Shown: piece by piece, positions 16,730-26,175 of the stretch
Layout of the letters: each line of letters opens with the position of its first letter
How positions within the stretch are numbered: position 1 is the first letter of the stretch
NCBI GenBank assembly: GCA_945870425.1
Contig: CAMBSD010000005.1
Coordinates: forward strand, 1-64,000
DNA length: 64,000 nt
Direction of reading: 5' to 3'
Source of the DNA: Chitinophaga pinensis
GTDB lineage: Bacteria > Bacteroidota > Bacteroidia > UKL13-3
Program-made: the position numbers and the translations under genes
The notes under the pieces: model-generated
Told to the model about the DNA's origin: nothing
The model's input: the letters and a program-made list of their open reading frames with translations, nothing else
Database searches by the model: none

Positions 16730-18739
16730 TTAATAAAGTTTTGAACTATTTCGGTAACCTTGTTCGTTTTTATACCAACCTTGGTATTGTTTTCCACCAG
16801 ATTGAGCCCATGCAGCAAACTTTAAATGTCCATTAATGATTGCTTCTCTCTCAAGCGGGTAAATAAACGTTTCAGGAATATTAATGGCAAATGGCAGATT
16901 ATTAGCTGTTTTATAATACCTTCCAGTGGATGGATCTGAATCATCTGCATTAGTTCCCAAAACAGATTTATCAGCCAATTCGGTTGGTGCCATATCTGGA
17001 AGATGAATCTCAAAACCACGTCCTTTACCAGCCTCATCAACAAAAATAAATGGATTAAACGAACTAAGCGTGAAGTCTTGTGGCTTTTCGAAATCCATAG
17101 ATATTGTAATTGTATCGGTTACTTGTGGGCTAGTTCCAGGTTTTGTATTATAGTTATCAATTATTTCTTTTGAATTCGCAAACACATTAACAATCGCTTT
17201 TGTGGCATCAGCTTGTAATCCCAATCCACCTTTTATACTTGAAATGTCACTACTGTTTATTGGTAACTCTACAGAGAAAGCATTTTTCAAACTTCCTCCA
17301 GCAGCACGAAGTTTATATTTACCATCCAAACTCACCATTTCGTTGTTAGCATTAAGCACTCCTCTGTATTGATAAGCAACTACAACATCATTCAAATCGT
17401 AATCACCTTTACTAGGCCATAAGTCTTCAAAAGCTACACTTGCATATGTTTTTGCTGAGGGATAATAAACATTAAACGCTCTCGCTGGATCATTAGGATA
17501 TTCATCAAAGAAATTTAAAACACCGTCACCGTCATTATCGCTTCCTGAAGAAGGTTTAGTTGGAACTACATTGGTTTTATCAATAGACTCAACTGGATCT
17601 GTACTAACAGAAATAATACAATCATTAAAATCATCATCGCTACCACTGTTTTCTCTCTTTTCATCTTCAAAGCCAATCACAAATTTCTCAGTAGGGTCAT
17701 CATATAATAATGCTACATGTTCCTTATTTGATGAAATTATTTCAGGATTGAATTTGCTAAAAGTATAGAAGAATTTCGAGGTTGATTTTACAGTGTTTCC
17801 ATCCCAGCCATCTTGAGCTATAGCAAAACCTATTGATGTATCAGCTCCAACACTTCCTATATACACCTTGTTACCTGTTTCTAAACCTCCACCGCTTCCA
17901 TCATATGAAGCATTGGGAAAAATAGCTATTAATGCTTCAATTTCACTAGCATTTTTGGGTGGATTATCAGTAGGGTATTTAAAGTAAAACAAACCATTTT
18001 TGTATGCAGATCCTTCGTGTATAAATGTTACCCAAATGTCGCACAATTCCTTCATTTTTATGTTTTTTTCTGCGCTAGCTGCCAGATATTCAGGATGATC
18101 TATGGGAACCTGTGAATTCTCGGGTAAAGATGAGTTGATATCAGCTAAAAACTTATTCGTTTCATCTTCATCTTTACTATCCAAATAGTCGGGTACACCG
18201 CCCTCTGCACCTTTTGAATAATCTCCTAATTTGTAAGATATTGGAGCAGAAGCTTTACCTAAATTGAATGATTTAGGAAGATTTTTTTGTTCAACGGTGC
18301 GAACTAGTTGAGGATTTTTACCACCAATTTTAGCAGATACTCTACCACTGTTTACTGTGGCAATTACATTATTAACAACTCCAATATAATCGGTGTTGAT
18401 TACTACTTCTTTCAAATAATTTGGTATATTATATTTAATGTCTAAAACACCCGAAGTATTGGTAACACCCGTAGCAATAATTTTGCCGCCATTCTCTGGA
18501 CTATCACCCATGATATCAACCCTTACGCCCTTTAAGGCATCATCGTTGTTTGATAAAAGCGTAATGTTAAAATTTACATCCTCTGAGGTTTTGTAATTAA
18601 AACTTTTGGGAACCACCATTTCTTCCATGGTTTTGGGATCAGGGTTTACAACTACCGATTGCTCAGTTAATTTAATGTCTTTGCTACAAGACCCTAAAAG
18701 AGCTGCCAAAGAGAGGATTGAAATTACTACTTTTTTCAT
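16730..18739 (-). CDS. LruC-domain surface lipoprotein (DUF4114 / DUF4842), paralogue 1
   Basis: 669 residues. Lipoprotein signal with lipidated Cys18 (AALLGSC). After an N-terminal Ig-like segment with ENGGKIIATGVTNTSG comes a DUF4114-like domain (GFAIAQDGWDGN, then IGFEDEKRENSGSDDDFNDC, residues about 225-385), a calcium-type acidic repeat DNDGDGVLNFFDEYPNDPAR, and the LruC/DUF4842 C-terminal region (FEDLWPSKGDYDLNDVVVAY to the end). LruC proteins are described in Leptospira and are widespread in Bacteroidota; the function is unknown, probably surface-exposed. A close paralogue lies 1.7 kb upstream, beyond a TPR gene. Confidence 0.85.
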   Translation of the reverse strand: MKKVVISILSLAALLGSCSKDIKLTEQSVVVNPDPKTMEEMVVPKSFNYKTSEDVNFNITLLSNNDDALKGVRVDIMGDSPENGGKIIATGVTNTSGVLDIKYNIPNYLKEVVINTDYIGVVNNVIATVNSGRVSAKIGGKNPQLVRTVEQKNLPKSFNLGKASAPISYKLGDYSKGAEGGVPDYLDSKDEDETNKFLADINSSLPENSQVPIDHPEYLAASAEKNIKMKELCDIWVTFIHEGSAYKNGLFYFKYPTDNPPKNASEIEALIAIFPNASYDGSGGGLETGNKVYIGSVGADTSIGFAIAQDGWDGNTVKSTSKFFYTFSKFNPEIISSNKEHVALLYDDPTEKFVIGFEDEKRENSGSDDDFNDCIISVSTDPVESIDKTNVVPTKPSSGSDNDGDGVLNFFDEYPNDPARAFNVYYPSAKTYASVAFEDLWPSKGDYDLNDVVVAYQYRGVLNANNEMVSLDGKYKLRAAGGSLKNAFSVELPINSSDISSIKGGLGLQADATKAIVNVFANSKEIIDNYNTKPGTSPQVTDTITISMDFEKPQDFTLSSFNPFIFVDEAGKGRGFEIHLPDMAPTELADKSVLGTNADDSDPSTGRYYKTANNLPFAINIPETFIYPLEREAIINGHLKFAAWAQSGGKQYQGWYKNEQGYRNSSKLY

Positions 18740-18859
18740 ATATTGAGTTTGTTATATTTTCTTTTATCACCTATTTGCAGATTACATACCACAAATATAA
18801 TTTACTCATTATCTGAGAAATAAGAAAAATGGGCATATGAAAATACTCCCAATTTAAAA

Positions 18860-20344
18860 CTATCTTCCCATTTTAGACAAAGAACTTATACCTGCTTTTG
18901 CCTTTTGTTCTATACTGTACTTGTATTGGTAGTTTTTATAACTAAGTACTTGATTGTAATGATTTAAAGCTAAATCTTTTCTTCCTAGCTTATCGTAAAT
19001 TGTACCCAATTGTAAATGTGAATTTGGAGCAAAATAAACATTTAGAGATGATCCTAATTTTATCACTAACATATAGTTATCAATAGCCTTTTGGAATTTG
19101 TTGGTTTCTTGACAAATTTTCGCCAATCGATAATAATACTCAATGCGCTCTAAATCGCTGATATTTTTATTATTAAAGCTTAACAATTCCTGCTCTGCTA
19201 AACCATAAAATCCCCCATCTGTTAATAGCCTTGTTTTTAATAAAATTGAATTAGGAAGCTTTTCAAGCCCTCCTTGTGATGGCAAAGTTGTCCATTGTTT
19301 ATTGCTTTCCTTATATTTTTTTGACATACTTGCATATAAATAATATTCGCTTGTATCTCCATTAAGAAAATAACACCATGCTAACTTAGTATATGCCTCC
19401 TCATATAGATTTTTATTAGGACAAAGACTTACGAATTTTTTAAGATAATAGGTTGCATCCTCATCTAATCGGGTTAATTTCATGCTACCCAACAGATAAT
19501 CGGTAAAATAAAAATTAGTATAATCTTTTGTATGGGGTTTTACTAGGAGGTTTCTAATACCCTCATCAGTCATATCGCATTTTTGAGCTACAAATGCCCT
19601 AATGCAAGCACTCATTAAATTGGTTTCATAATCGGAGGTATATTTATCAGTAAGTTTCCAATTGTTAAGTTTATTTCTTTCGAAATTTACTTGTAGTAAA
19701 CAATACAAAAATTTTGCGCTTTGCAATTCAATTGATAATTGGTGAGAATTTGCGCTGCTTGCTATGAATTTCCTTATCAAGCCCATCCCTTCTTCATAAT
19801 TTCCGTTTAAACCAACAATGCTAGCAATCCATTTATAACCATCTGGGATGATACCTATGATGACTTTCAGAATTCCCATATCTTTATTGTTAAGCACAAA
19901 ATTGGGATACAAACTTGCATTTTTTTCTAAAAGTTGAAATGCCGACCTAAAATCCATGGCAGCTGACAAATAATCTCCATTTTGACTTTTAACAAAAGCC
20001 CATTGAAGATGAACATCTGCTTGGGCATATAAAAAATAAGGACTTGGATTTGTTTTTCTTGATAGGATTGTAAGCCTTACATCTCTATTCGGTAAAAGCT
20101 TTTCATATTCATCTTTATTTTGGGATGAAATTATCCTGTAAATATCAATATAATTTTCTATGAAGATAGCAGCTCGATTGTTAGGATTATCTTTTTTCTC
20201 AGCATCTATTAGAGCTTGGCCATTTTTCAGTTGGAGCCTCGAAATATAATTCTGCGCCTCAAGTAATCGGCCATTGATGACAAAATCAGCCTTAGAAACT
20301 AAAGTGAAAAGTATAAGAAATATACAGATTAAGACTTCACGCAT
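18860..20344 (-). CDS. Secreted TPR-repeat protein
   Basis: 494 residues with an N-terminal signal peptide (about residues 1-19, LILFTLVSKA). The body is all-helical with TPR-like pairs, clearest at the C-terminus: SDLERIEYYYRLAKICQETN, FQKAIDNYMLVIKLG, HLQLGTIYDKLGRKDLALNH. No catalytic motif seen. From its position it would be a periplasmic protein-protein interaction scaffold. It lies between the two LruC genes on the same strand, with gaps of about 120 and 90 bp, so the three may be one functional set, but no coupling is visible. Confidence 0.75.
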   Translation of the reverse strand: MREVLICIFLILFTLVSKADFVINGRLLEAQNYISRLQLKNGQALIDAEKKDNPNNRAAIFIENYIDIYRIISSQNKDEYEKLLPNRDVRLTILSRKTNPSPYFLYAQADVHLQWAFVKSQNGDYLSAAMDFRSAFQLLEKNASLYPNFVLNNKDMGILKVIIGIIPDGYKWIASIVGLNGNYEEGMGLIRKFIASSANSHQLSIELQSAKFLYCLLQVNFERNKLNNWKLTDKYTSDYETNLMSACIRAFVAQKCDMTDEGIRNLLVKPHTKDYTNFYFTDYLLGSMKLTRLDEDATYYLKKFVSLCPNKNLYEEAYTKLAWCYFLNGDTSEYYLYASMSKKYKESNKQWTTLPSQGGLEKLPNSILLKTRLLTDGGFYGLAEQELLSFNNKNISDLERIEYYYRLAKICQETNKFQKAIDNYMLVIKLGSSLNVYFAPNSHLQLGTIYDKLGRKDLALNHYNQVLSYKNYQYKYSIEQKAKAGISSLSKMGR

Positions 20345-20435
20345 TTAATACAAATTTGAACATAAATTAATCAATCACAAGCAAAGCCATCCTTTATTAT
20401 ACCAACAATATGTCCATATCTTTAAGCCATTTTAT

Positions 20436-22457
20436 CTAAAATACATGAGCAGGATTTCTATACCCCAAAAAATTATGGTACCAATTGGTATACTGCAAAC
20501 CTCCTGATTGAGCCCATGGCGCAAATTTCAGATATGCATTTATGATAGCTTGCCCTTCAGCAGGGTAATCAAATTTTTCAGGTATATTGATAGCAAAAGG
20601 CAAATTGTTGCTTGTTTTATAATACCTACCTATTAAAGGCTTGGAATCATCCGAAGAAGTTCCAAAAACAGCCATATTAGCCAACTCTGTTGGGGCATGA
20701 TCAGGAAGATGAACCTCATATCCTCTGCCTTTGCCAACTTCATTAACATATATAAATGGATTAAATTCACTAAGCATTAAACTTTGTGGATTATTGAACA
20801 ATATGGAAAATGAAACGGTATCTGTTTGAACAGCTGCTAATCCCGGCTTGGTATTGTAACTAGAAATAATATCCTTAGTATTATCAAAAACCTTCACAAT
20901 GATTTTTGTGGTATTAGGGTCTAAAACCACACCAGAACTGGCACTGAAGGCAGAAACAATATTTCTATTGGCAGGCAATTCTACAGCAAATGAATTATGA
21001 AAAACTCCTCCTGCCGCACGAAGTTTGTAGCGGGCGGACATATTCACTACTTTGTTGTTTGCATTAACAGCCGCAAAATATTGATATGCTACCACCACAT
21101 CATTCAAATCATGATCACCTTTACTCGGCCACAAATCTTCAAAAGCTACATTGGCAAATATTGAACTATTTGGATAATAAACATTGTAGGCCCTTAAAGG
21201 ATCGTTAGGATAATCATCAAATGCATTTAATACGCCATCACCGTCATTATCTGTTCCTGTAGAGGGGTCAGTAATTTCAATTCCTGAAGTATCTATAGCC
21301 CTATAAGGTATAGAAGTAGCGTATACAATACAATCATTAAAGTCATCATCAGTGCCACCTTCACGGTCCAAGTCTTCAAAACCAATCAAAAACCTTTGTG
21401 TTGGGTTATCAAATAAAAAAGCAACATGGTCTCTTTTGTTTGGGTTAGCCTCTGGATTTAATTCTTTGATTGAATAATAAAATGTGCTTGTAGAGGTCAC
21501 ATCAGTATAATTCCAACCATTGGATGCCAAGGCAAATCCTATGGAAGTATCAGCACCTACCCTACCTATATACACCTTATCACCAATAGCCAAACCTCCA
21601 CCGCTACCTGCATAGGATACATTTGGGAACACTGCAATTAATGAATCTATCTGACTTGCATTTGTTGGCTTGCTATTGGTTGGGTATTTAAAAAAGAACA
21701 ATGAATTACTATAACCTGCGCCTTCATGCACAAAAGTCAACCAAATATCACACAATTCAGTCAAAACAAGGTTTTTCTCTAAATTAGGGGCAAGGTATTG
21801 GGGGTGATGATTCATCACATTTAAATTTTCGGGTAATGAATTATTGACATCCGCTAAAAACTGCCCTGAAACCACATCTCTAGGGAAGGTGAAATAATTA
21901 GGTACGCCACCATCCATACCTTTGCTAAATGTCCCTAGCCTATATGATAAGCGACTGAATGATTTCCCCAAAAATCTTTGTGTGCCTGTATTTTTACTTA
22001 TAACCGTTTGATGCAATTCTGGATTTTTACCACCAATATTAGCAAAGACTTTTCCATTACTCACAGGAATAATAATATTGTTTACTAACCCTATATAGTC
22101 GGTATTTATAACCACTTCATTTAAGTAACTCGGAATATAATAATTTCCCTCAAATACCCCTGAAGAATTGGTTACTCCAGTTGCAATAATCTTCCCGCCA
22201 TTTTCAGGACTATTATCCATCACATCCACACGCACACCTCTTAAAGGGTTGTCATTATTAGCCAGAAGGGTAATATTAAAATTAAGGCCATCTGAAGTAT
22301 TGTAATGAAAACCAGCAGGCACATTCATTTCATCCATGTATTTCGGGTCTGGATTTAGGCCAATTGGCTTTAGCCCTTCTCCAGGTTTTACTTGCTTAAT
22401 GCAAGAACTTAAAACAATTATAGCGGCAAAAATGCAAATTACTATTCTACTCATCAT
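20436..22457 (-). CDS. LruC-domain surface lipoprotein (DUF4114 / DUF4842), paralogue 2
   Basis: 673 residues from the ATG pair at 22457, which gives a clean lipoprotein signal with lipidated Cys19 (FAAIIVLSSC); an in-frame ATG 36 bp upstream adds a polar MLYSEKLTLDYS. Domain order is the same as its paralogue at 16.7-18.7 kb: Ig-like N-terminus (ENGGKIIATGVTNSSG), DUF4114-like domain with IGFEDLDREGGTDDDFNDC, acidic DNDGDGVLNAFDDYPNDPLR, and FEDLWPSKGDHDLNDVVVAY in the LruC domain. Conservation is continuous along the length, so this is a whole-gene duplication. Function unknown; probably surface-exposed. Confidence 0.84.
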   Translation of the reverse strand: MMSRIVICIFAAIIVLSSCIKQVKPGEGLKPIGLNPDPKYMDEMNVPAGFHYNTSDGLNFNITLLANNDNPLRGVRVDVMDNSPENGGKIIATGVTNSSGVFEGNYYIPSYLNEVVINTDYIGLVNNIIIPVSNGKVFANIGGKNPELHQTVISKNTGTQRFLGKSFSRLSYRLGTFSKGMDGGVPNYFTFPRDVVSGQFLADVNNSLPENLNVMNHHPQYLAPNLEKNLVLTELCDIWLTFVHEGAGYSNSLFFFKYPTNSKPTNASQIDSLIAVFPNVSYAGSGGGLAIGDKVYIGRVGADTSIGFALASNGWNYTDVTSTSTFYYSIKELNPEANPNKRDHVAFLFDNPTQRFLIGFEDLDREGGTDDDFNDCIVYATSIPYRAIDTSGIEITDPSTGTDNDGDGVLNAFDDYPNDPLRAYNVYYPNSSIFANVAFEDLWPSKGDHDLNDVVVAYQYFAAVNANNKVVNMSARYKLRAAGGVFHNSFAVELPANRNIVSAFSASSGVVLDPNTTKIIVKVFDNTKDIISSYNTKPGLAAVQTDTVSFSILFNNPQSLMLSEFNPFIYVNEVGKGRGYEVHLPDHAPTELANMAVFGTSSDDSKPLIGRYYKTSNNLPFAINIPEKFDYPAEGQAIINAYLKFAPWAQSGGLQYTNWYHNFLGYRNPAHVF

Positions 22458-22567
22458 ACTGTAATCTAGTGTCAGTTTTTCCGAATAGAGCAAATCTAAA
22501 TCATTAAGTGTGTCACTAATTATAGTTGTAGCGATGTTATCCCATAGATTTGTGAATAGTTTTTTTT

Positions 22568-22609
22568 ATAAAACAGAAAACCCCGACTTATCGGGGTTTT
22601 CTGTTTTAT
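22568..22609 (-). terminator. Very long perfect terminator hairpin
   Basis: A perfect 19-bp stem (left arm 22568-22586, right arm 22591-22609) with a CTTA loop, 14 bp past the stop of the zinc-ribbon gene. The GC-rich apex CCCCGA / TCGGGG and A/T-rich base give U-tracts in either direction. Confidence 0.88.
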
Positions 22610-22622
22610 AAAGATTTTTATC

Positions 22623-23384
22623 TTAGTTCATTTCTTGTTGAACCTCACTGGCTAAATCCGTGTCAACGATTACGCGTCCACAGTTTTCGCAAACTATAAT
22701 TTTTTTACGCTGTTTGATATCCGCCTGACGTTGAGGAGGAATACCTGCAAAGCAACCGCCACAGCTATCTCTAACAACAACCGCTACGCCAATACCATTT
22801 TTAACACTTTTTCTAATTCTGTCGTAAGAAGTGGCAAGTCGCTGATCGGCTACATCTGCAGCTTTGTCGCGTTGTTTCATATATGAAGCCTCTTCTTTTT
22901 CAGTTTCTGCTGTAATGGTAACTAATTCTCCTTTTTTGGAATTTAGGTCTAATTTTCGACCCTCAAGTTCTGCCGCAAGGGTTTCAACAGTTTTTTTCTT
23001 TTGTTCGATATCGAAATTTGCATTTTTGATGCGCTTGTCGGCAGCTTGTTGCTCAAGACCAGTCATTTCAATTTCTTTATTCAAAGCTTCATATTCGCGG
23101 TTATTTTTAACCGATTCCAATTGCTTCTCATATTTCTTTCCTAAAGCCTTAGCCTCTTGAATCTTGATTTTATTGTTGCTTATGCTCTCTTCCAGCTTTT
23201 TGATATCCGCACTCATATTGCTTAAGCGGGTTTCCATACCAATAATTTCATCTTCTAAATCAGATACTTCCATCGGAAGTTCGCCACGCAAAGCGTGAAG
23301 CTTATCTATTTTAGTATCAATGATTTGTAATTTGAAAAGTGCTTTCAGTTTTTGTTCGATGCTTACTTCGCTTGCTACTGCCAT
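22623..23384 (-). CDS. Coiled-coil protein with C-terminal C4 zinc ribbon
   Basis: 253 residues. Residues about 10-180 are a long antiparallel coiled coil (heptads rich in Lys, Glu and Leu). The C-terminus has two CxxC pairs, CGGC and CENC, separated by about 20 residues, forming a zinc ribbon (the zf-RING_7 / YbgI-neighbour family). Such proteins are very often encoded next to Nif3-like proteins, as here: the gene is four bases from the Nif3 stop. Possibly nucleic-acid binding; the role is not established. Probable operon with the upstream Nif3 and methyltransferase genes. Confidence 0.83.
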   Translation of the reverse strand: MAVASEVSIEQKLKALFKLQIIDTKIDKLHALRGELPMEVSDLEDEIIGMETRLSNMSADIKKLEESISNNKIKIQEAKALGKKYEKQLESVKNNREYEALNKEIEMTGLEQQAADKRIKNANFDIEQKKKTVETLAAELEGRKLDLNSKKGELVTITAETEKEEASYMKQRDKAADVADQRLATSYDRIRKSVKNGIGVAVVVRDSCGGCFAGIPPQRQADIKQRKKIIVCENCGRVIVDTDLASEVQQEMN

Positions 23385-23387
23385 ATT

Positions 23388-24482
23388 TTAGTAATAATAA
23401 TTAACAGGGTTTGTATTTGTTTTAGATAAAAGGACGGCAAATGTATGAAATTTTTTGAGAATCAACTCACTTAAAAGCTCTTTGGTAAATTTTTCACTCT
23501 CATAGTGCCCAATATCAGCAATCATAAGCTTTTTCTCGGCATCAAAAAATTCATGATATTTAAAATCAGCGGTTACATAAGCATCAGCACCTTGCCAAAT
23601 GGCATTTTTGAGTAAAAAACTTCCTGCACCACCGCAAACAGCTACTCTTTTAATATTTTTTGACAAGGAAGTGAAACGAATAATTTCTAAATCCATACTA
23701 TTTTTCAAATGTTTAAGGAATTCTTCAGGACGCATTTCCGTCTCTAATTCACCTACCAAACCTGCACCGGTTTTTTCATAAAAATTTTCAATAGGGTATA
23801 TATCATAAGCCACCTCCTCATATGGATGAACTTTTATCAGGGCTGCTAAAATTTGCGTTTGTAAGAAAGTAGGAAAAATGGTTTCTAAACGAAGTTCCTG
23901 TTCTTGTTGTTGTTTATCAATCTCACCAACAAAAGGTTTGGCATCACCAGAAGCTTTGAATGAACCAATTCCACTTGCTGCAAAACTACATTCACTATAA
24001 TTTCCAATATGCCCGGCACCTGCATCAAAAATGGCTTGTTTCACTTTTTCTGCAAATTCAACTGGGACAAAAGTTACCAACTTTTTGAGCAAATTTGGTT
24101 TTGGAGACAAAATATGTGTTCTGAGAAGACCTAGTTTATCTGCAATTCTTTTGTTTACCCCTTCATATACATTATCTAAATTGGTATGAATGGCATAGAT
24201 AGCTATATCGTTTTTTATGGCTTTGATTACGGTTCTTTCAACATAGTTTTTGCCATTGATTTTTTTTAATCCTCCAAACACAATGGGATGATGAGCAACA
24301 ATGAGGTTGCAATTGTTAGCGATAGCTTCATCCACCACTTCCTCAATACAATCAAGTGAAATCAAAACACCTGATATTTCCATATCGGCATTACCTACAA
24401 TAAGTCCTGCATTGTCGTATGATTCTTGAAGGTCTGATGGGGCAATGGTTTCAAGATAACTTGTAATTTCTTTTATCTTCAT
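23388..24482 (-). CDS. Nif3-like dinuclear metal-centre hexameric protein
   Basis: 364 residues from ATG 24482 (MKIKEITSYLETIAPSDLQE); an upstream frame to 24536 overlaps the preceding gene and is not family-like. Nif3/YbgI fold: ESYDNAGLIVG near residue 20, metal-binding NLIVAHHPIVFGGLKK, AIHTNLDNVYEGVN, and C-terminal AVCGGAGSF and MIADIGHYESE. The inserted CutA/YqfO-like middle domain (residues about 125-230) makes the long form. Often annotated as GTP cyclohydrolase I type 2, but the biochemical role is not settled. Sits between the methyltransferase (5 bp gap) and zinc-ribbon genes. Confidence 0.9.
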   Translation of the reverse strand: MKIKEITSYLETIAPSDLQESYDNAGLIVGNADMEISGVLISLDCIEEVVDEAIANNCNLIVAHHPIVFGGLKKINGKNYVERTVIKAIKNDIAIYAIHTNLDNVYEGVNKRIADKLGLLRTHILSPKPNLLKKLVTFVPVEFAEKVKQAIFDAGAGHIGNYSECSFAASGIGSFKASGDAKPFVGEIDKQQQEQELRLETIFPTFLQTQILAALIKVHPYEEVAYDIYPIENFYEKTGAGLVGELETEMRPEEFLKHLKNSMDLEIIRFTSLSKNIKRVAVCGGAGSFLLKNAIWQGADAYVTADFKYHEFFDAEKKLMIADIGHYESEKFTKELLSELILKKFHTFAVLLSKTNTNPVNYYY

Positions 24483-24487
24483 TTTGC

Positions 24488-25129
24488 TTATTTCTTTCGT
24501 GCAAACAAATACTCTGCAAAACCAGTGATGTCCCAAAAAACGCCACCTGGTATAAAACCATATTTCATAGTTTCAGTAACAAGTGTAAGTGGCAATAACG
24601 CTATATATGGCCAATATCTTCGGGTTTTGCCGCGAAGCACTTCCATCCCGTTTTGTTCCAATATGCCTTTTACTTCAGGCACACTGTAAATCCTCACATG
24701 TGTTGGGTCATCATAAAAATTTAAAGTACGTTTCATCTTAGGAAGTCGGGTGCTTCTTTCGGCAGGATACTCGATATAAATATAACCTCCCTGTTTCAAT
24801 TTTGGTAAAAGACCAGAAACTACTTTATCGCCATTATGCAAATGCTCGATAATGTGACTCATCATGATGACATCAAAAAAATTATTTGGGATTTCATCAA
24901 ACTTTAAAGCCGTTAAATCCATTTGGTAAAATCCCGACATCGCTTTAAAGTCCGATTCATCATTCTCATAATCTTTGCTGATATCAATGCCAAAATATTG
25001 GCAGTTCGGATAAACCGATTTGGTTTTGGTGGCACTGTGACTGCCCGCACCTACATCAAGCAAATTGAAAGAACCTGTCTTGAAACTATCGGGTAAAAAT
25101 CTAAACTTATGAGGGGTAATTAATGCCAT
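24488..25129 (-). CDS. Class I SAM-dependent methyltransferase
   Basis: 213 residues. SAM-binding motif I FNLLDVGAGSHS near residue 20, acidic residue in YFGIDISKDY, then FDVIMMSHIIEHLHNGDKVV and LKQGGYIYIEYPAERS, the arrangement of Methyltransf_11-type enzymes. A short C-terminal hydrophobic stretch (YWPYIALLPLTLV) may associate with the membrane. The adjacent glycosyltransferase 41 bp upstream suggests a sugar or lipid-linked glycan substrate, which is inference. Confidence 0.78.
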   Translation of the reverse strand: MALITPHKFRFLPDSFKTGSFNLLDVGAGSHSATKTKSVYPNCQYFGIDISKDYENDESDFKAMSGFYQMDLTALKFDEIPNNFFDVIMMSHIIEHLHNGDKVVSGLLPKLKQGGYIYIEYPAERSTRLPKMKRTLNFYDDPTHVRIYSVPEVKGILEQNGMEVLRGKTRRYWPYIALLPLTLVTETMKYGFIPGGVFWDITGFAEYLFARKK

Positions 25130-25170
25130 GCTGGAATATTGAATGTTTGTATTTTTAGATATTTGAGTTA

Positions 25171-25983
25171 TTAGATAATTGCAGTTTGATTTTTAAATTT
25201 CATTTTACGATAACTTTTGAAAATACTTGTATTACTTAACATCCTAATCAATTTTACCTTGAGCCAAAGCAGAGGATACAATAAGACGTTTTTAACAGAA
25301 ACTAAAATTGGAAAATGTTTAAAACCAAAGTTCAAATACTCACGGTAACCTTGCATACGTTTCACATATGTAGCACCTTGAATATCGTAGTAAGCAATGG
25401 TTTTATCTAAAAAAAATGTCTGATTTGAATGGCTTTTAAAAATACGAGCAAACCATTCTGTATCAGCTGCCAGCCTTAGAGTTGAGTCGTAATAACCAAA
25501 CTGCAAAAACGCATTTTTATTGGTAAAAGTGGCTTGATGGCAAATGGGATATTTGCTAAAAAAATCAGTAAAAGCAACCTTTTCTCCTGCGATATAGTTA
25601 ACACCTGTTGGTTCATTTAAAGTTTGCACCTTGCCATAAATAAACAAACAATCAAAAGGAATTATAGAATTAAAAACCTCATCTAGAATATGCTCGTTTA
25701 TAAGGGAATCACCTGCATTTAGAAAATAAATCCAATCTCCCTTTGCCGCTTTAATTCCCTTATTCATGGCGTCATATATTCCCTTATCTGGTTCCGATAT
25801 GAGTGTTCCGATATGACTTTGGAAGCGTTTTGCCACCTCCAAGGTATGATCCTTAGAATTACCATCCACAATCACCAATTCAATGTTTTTATAACTCTGG
25901 TTTATGGCTGATTGCAGCGTTTCTGCCAACAATTTCTCAGCATTATAGCAAACGGTAACTAAACTAATTAAAGGTTTATTCAT
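25171..25983 (-). CDS. Family 2 glycosyltransferase
   Basis: 270 residues. GT-A fold: ISLVTVCYNAEKLLAETLQS at the N-terminus, IELVIVDGNSKDHTLEVAK, GIYDAMNKGIKAAKGDWIYF, then the DxD-like AGDS and a C-terminal LAADTEWFAR catalytic segment. It resembles WcaA/WcaE-type enzymes that add a sugar to a lipid-linked glycan. The gene starts immediately after a 40-residue lipoprotein gene (stop and start codons abut) and precedes a methyltransferase. Confidence 0.85.
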   Translation of the reverse strand: MNKPLISLVTVCYNAEKLLAETLQSAINQSYKNIELVIVDGNSKDHTLEVAKRFQSHIGTLISEPDKGIYDAMNKGIKAAKGDWIYFLNAGDSLINEHILDEVFNSIIPFDCLFIYGKVQTLNEPTGVNYIAGEKVAFTDFFSKYPICHQATFTNKNAFLQFGYYDSTLRLAADTEWFARIFKSHSNQTFFLDKTIAYYDIQGATYVKRMQGYREYLNFGFKHFPILVSVKNVLLYPLLWLKVKLIRMLSNTSIFKSYRKMKFKNQTAII

Positions 25984-26106
25984 CTACATTTTAGGGCAAT
26001 GACATTTTTTATTTCGAGCCATACCTTTATGACCTTTACATGATGAGATTGAGCTTACTAGCACAATAGCCAACAGTATAAAAATGATATTACTTTTTAT
26101 TTTCAT
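25984..26106 (-). CDS. 40-residue lipoprotein with Cys-His-Cys tail
   Basis: A short frame that length-filtered annotation would miss. It encodes a typical lipoprotein signal (MKIKSNIIFILLAIVLVSSI) with lipidated Cys23, then a basic tail ending KKCHCPKM (Cys35, Cys37). Its stop codon directly abuts the start codon of the glycosyltransferase gene (TAG then ATG), an arrangement that favours translational coupling. Tiny lipoproteins ending in a Cys-x-Cys-Pro motif occur, from memory, in other Bacteroidota; function unknown, metal binding possible. Confidence 0.6.
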   Translation of the reverse strand: MKIKSNIIFILLAIVLVSSISSCKGHKGMARNKKCHCPKM

Positions 26107-26175
26107 CGCGTTTCAAAAATAAGAAATAATGAATAGTGAGAAAATTTATATTTTTTTGCCACGTTATTCCTCCAA

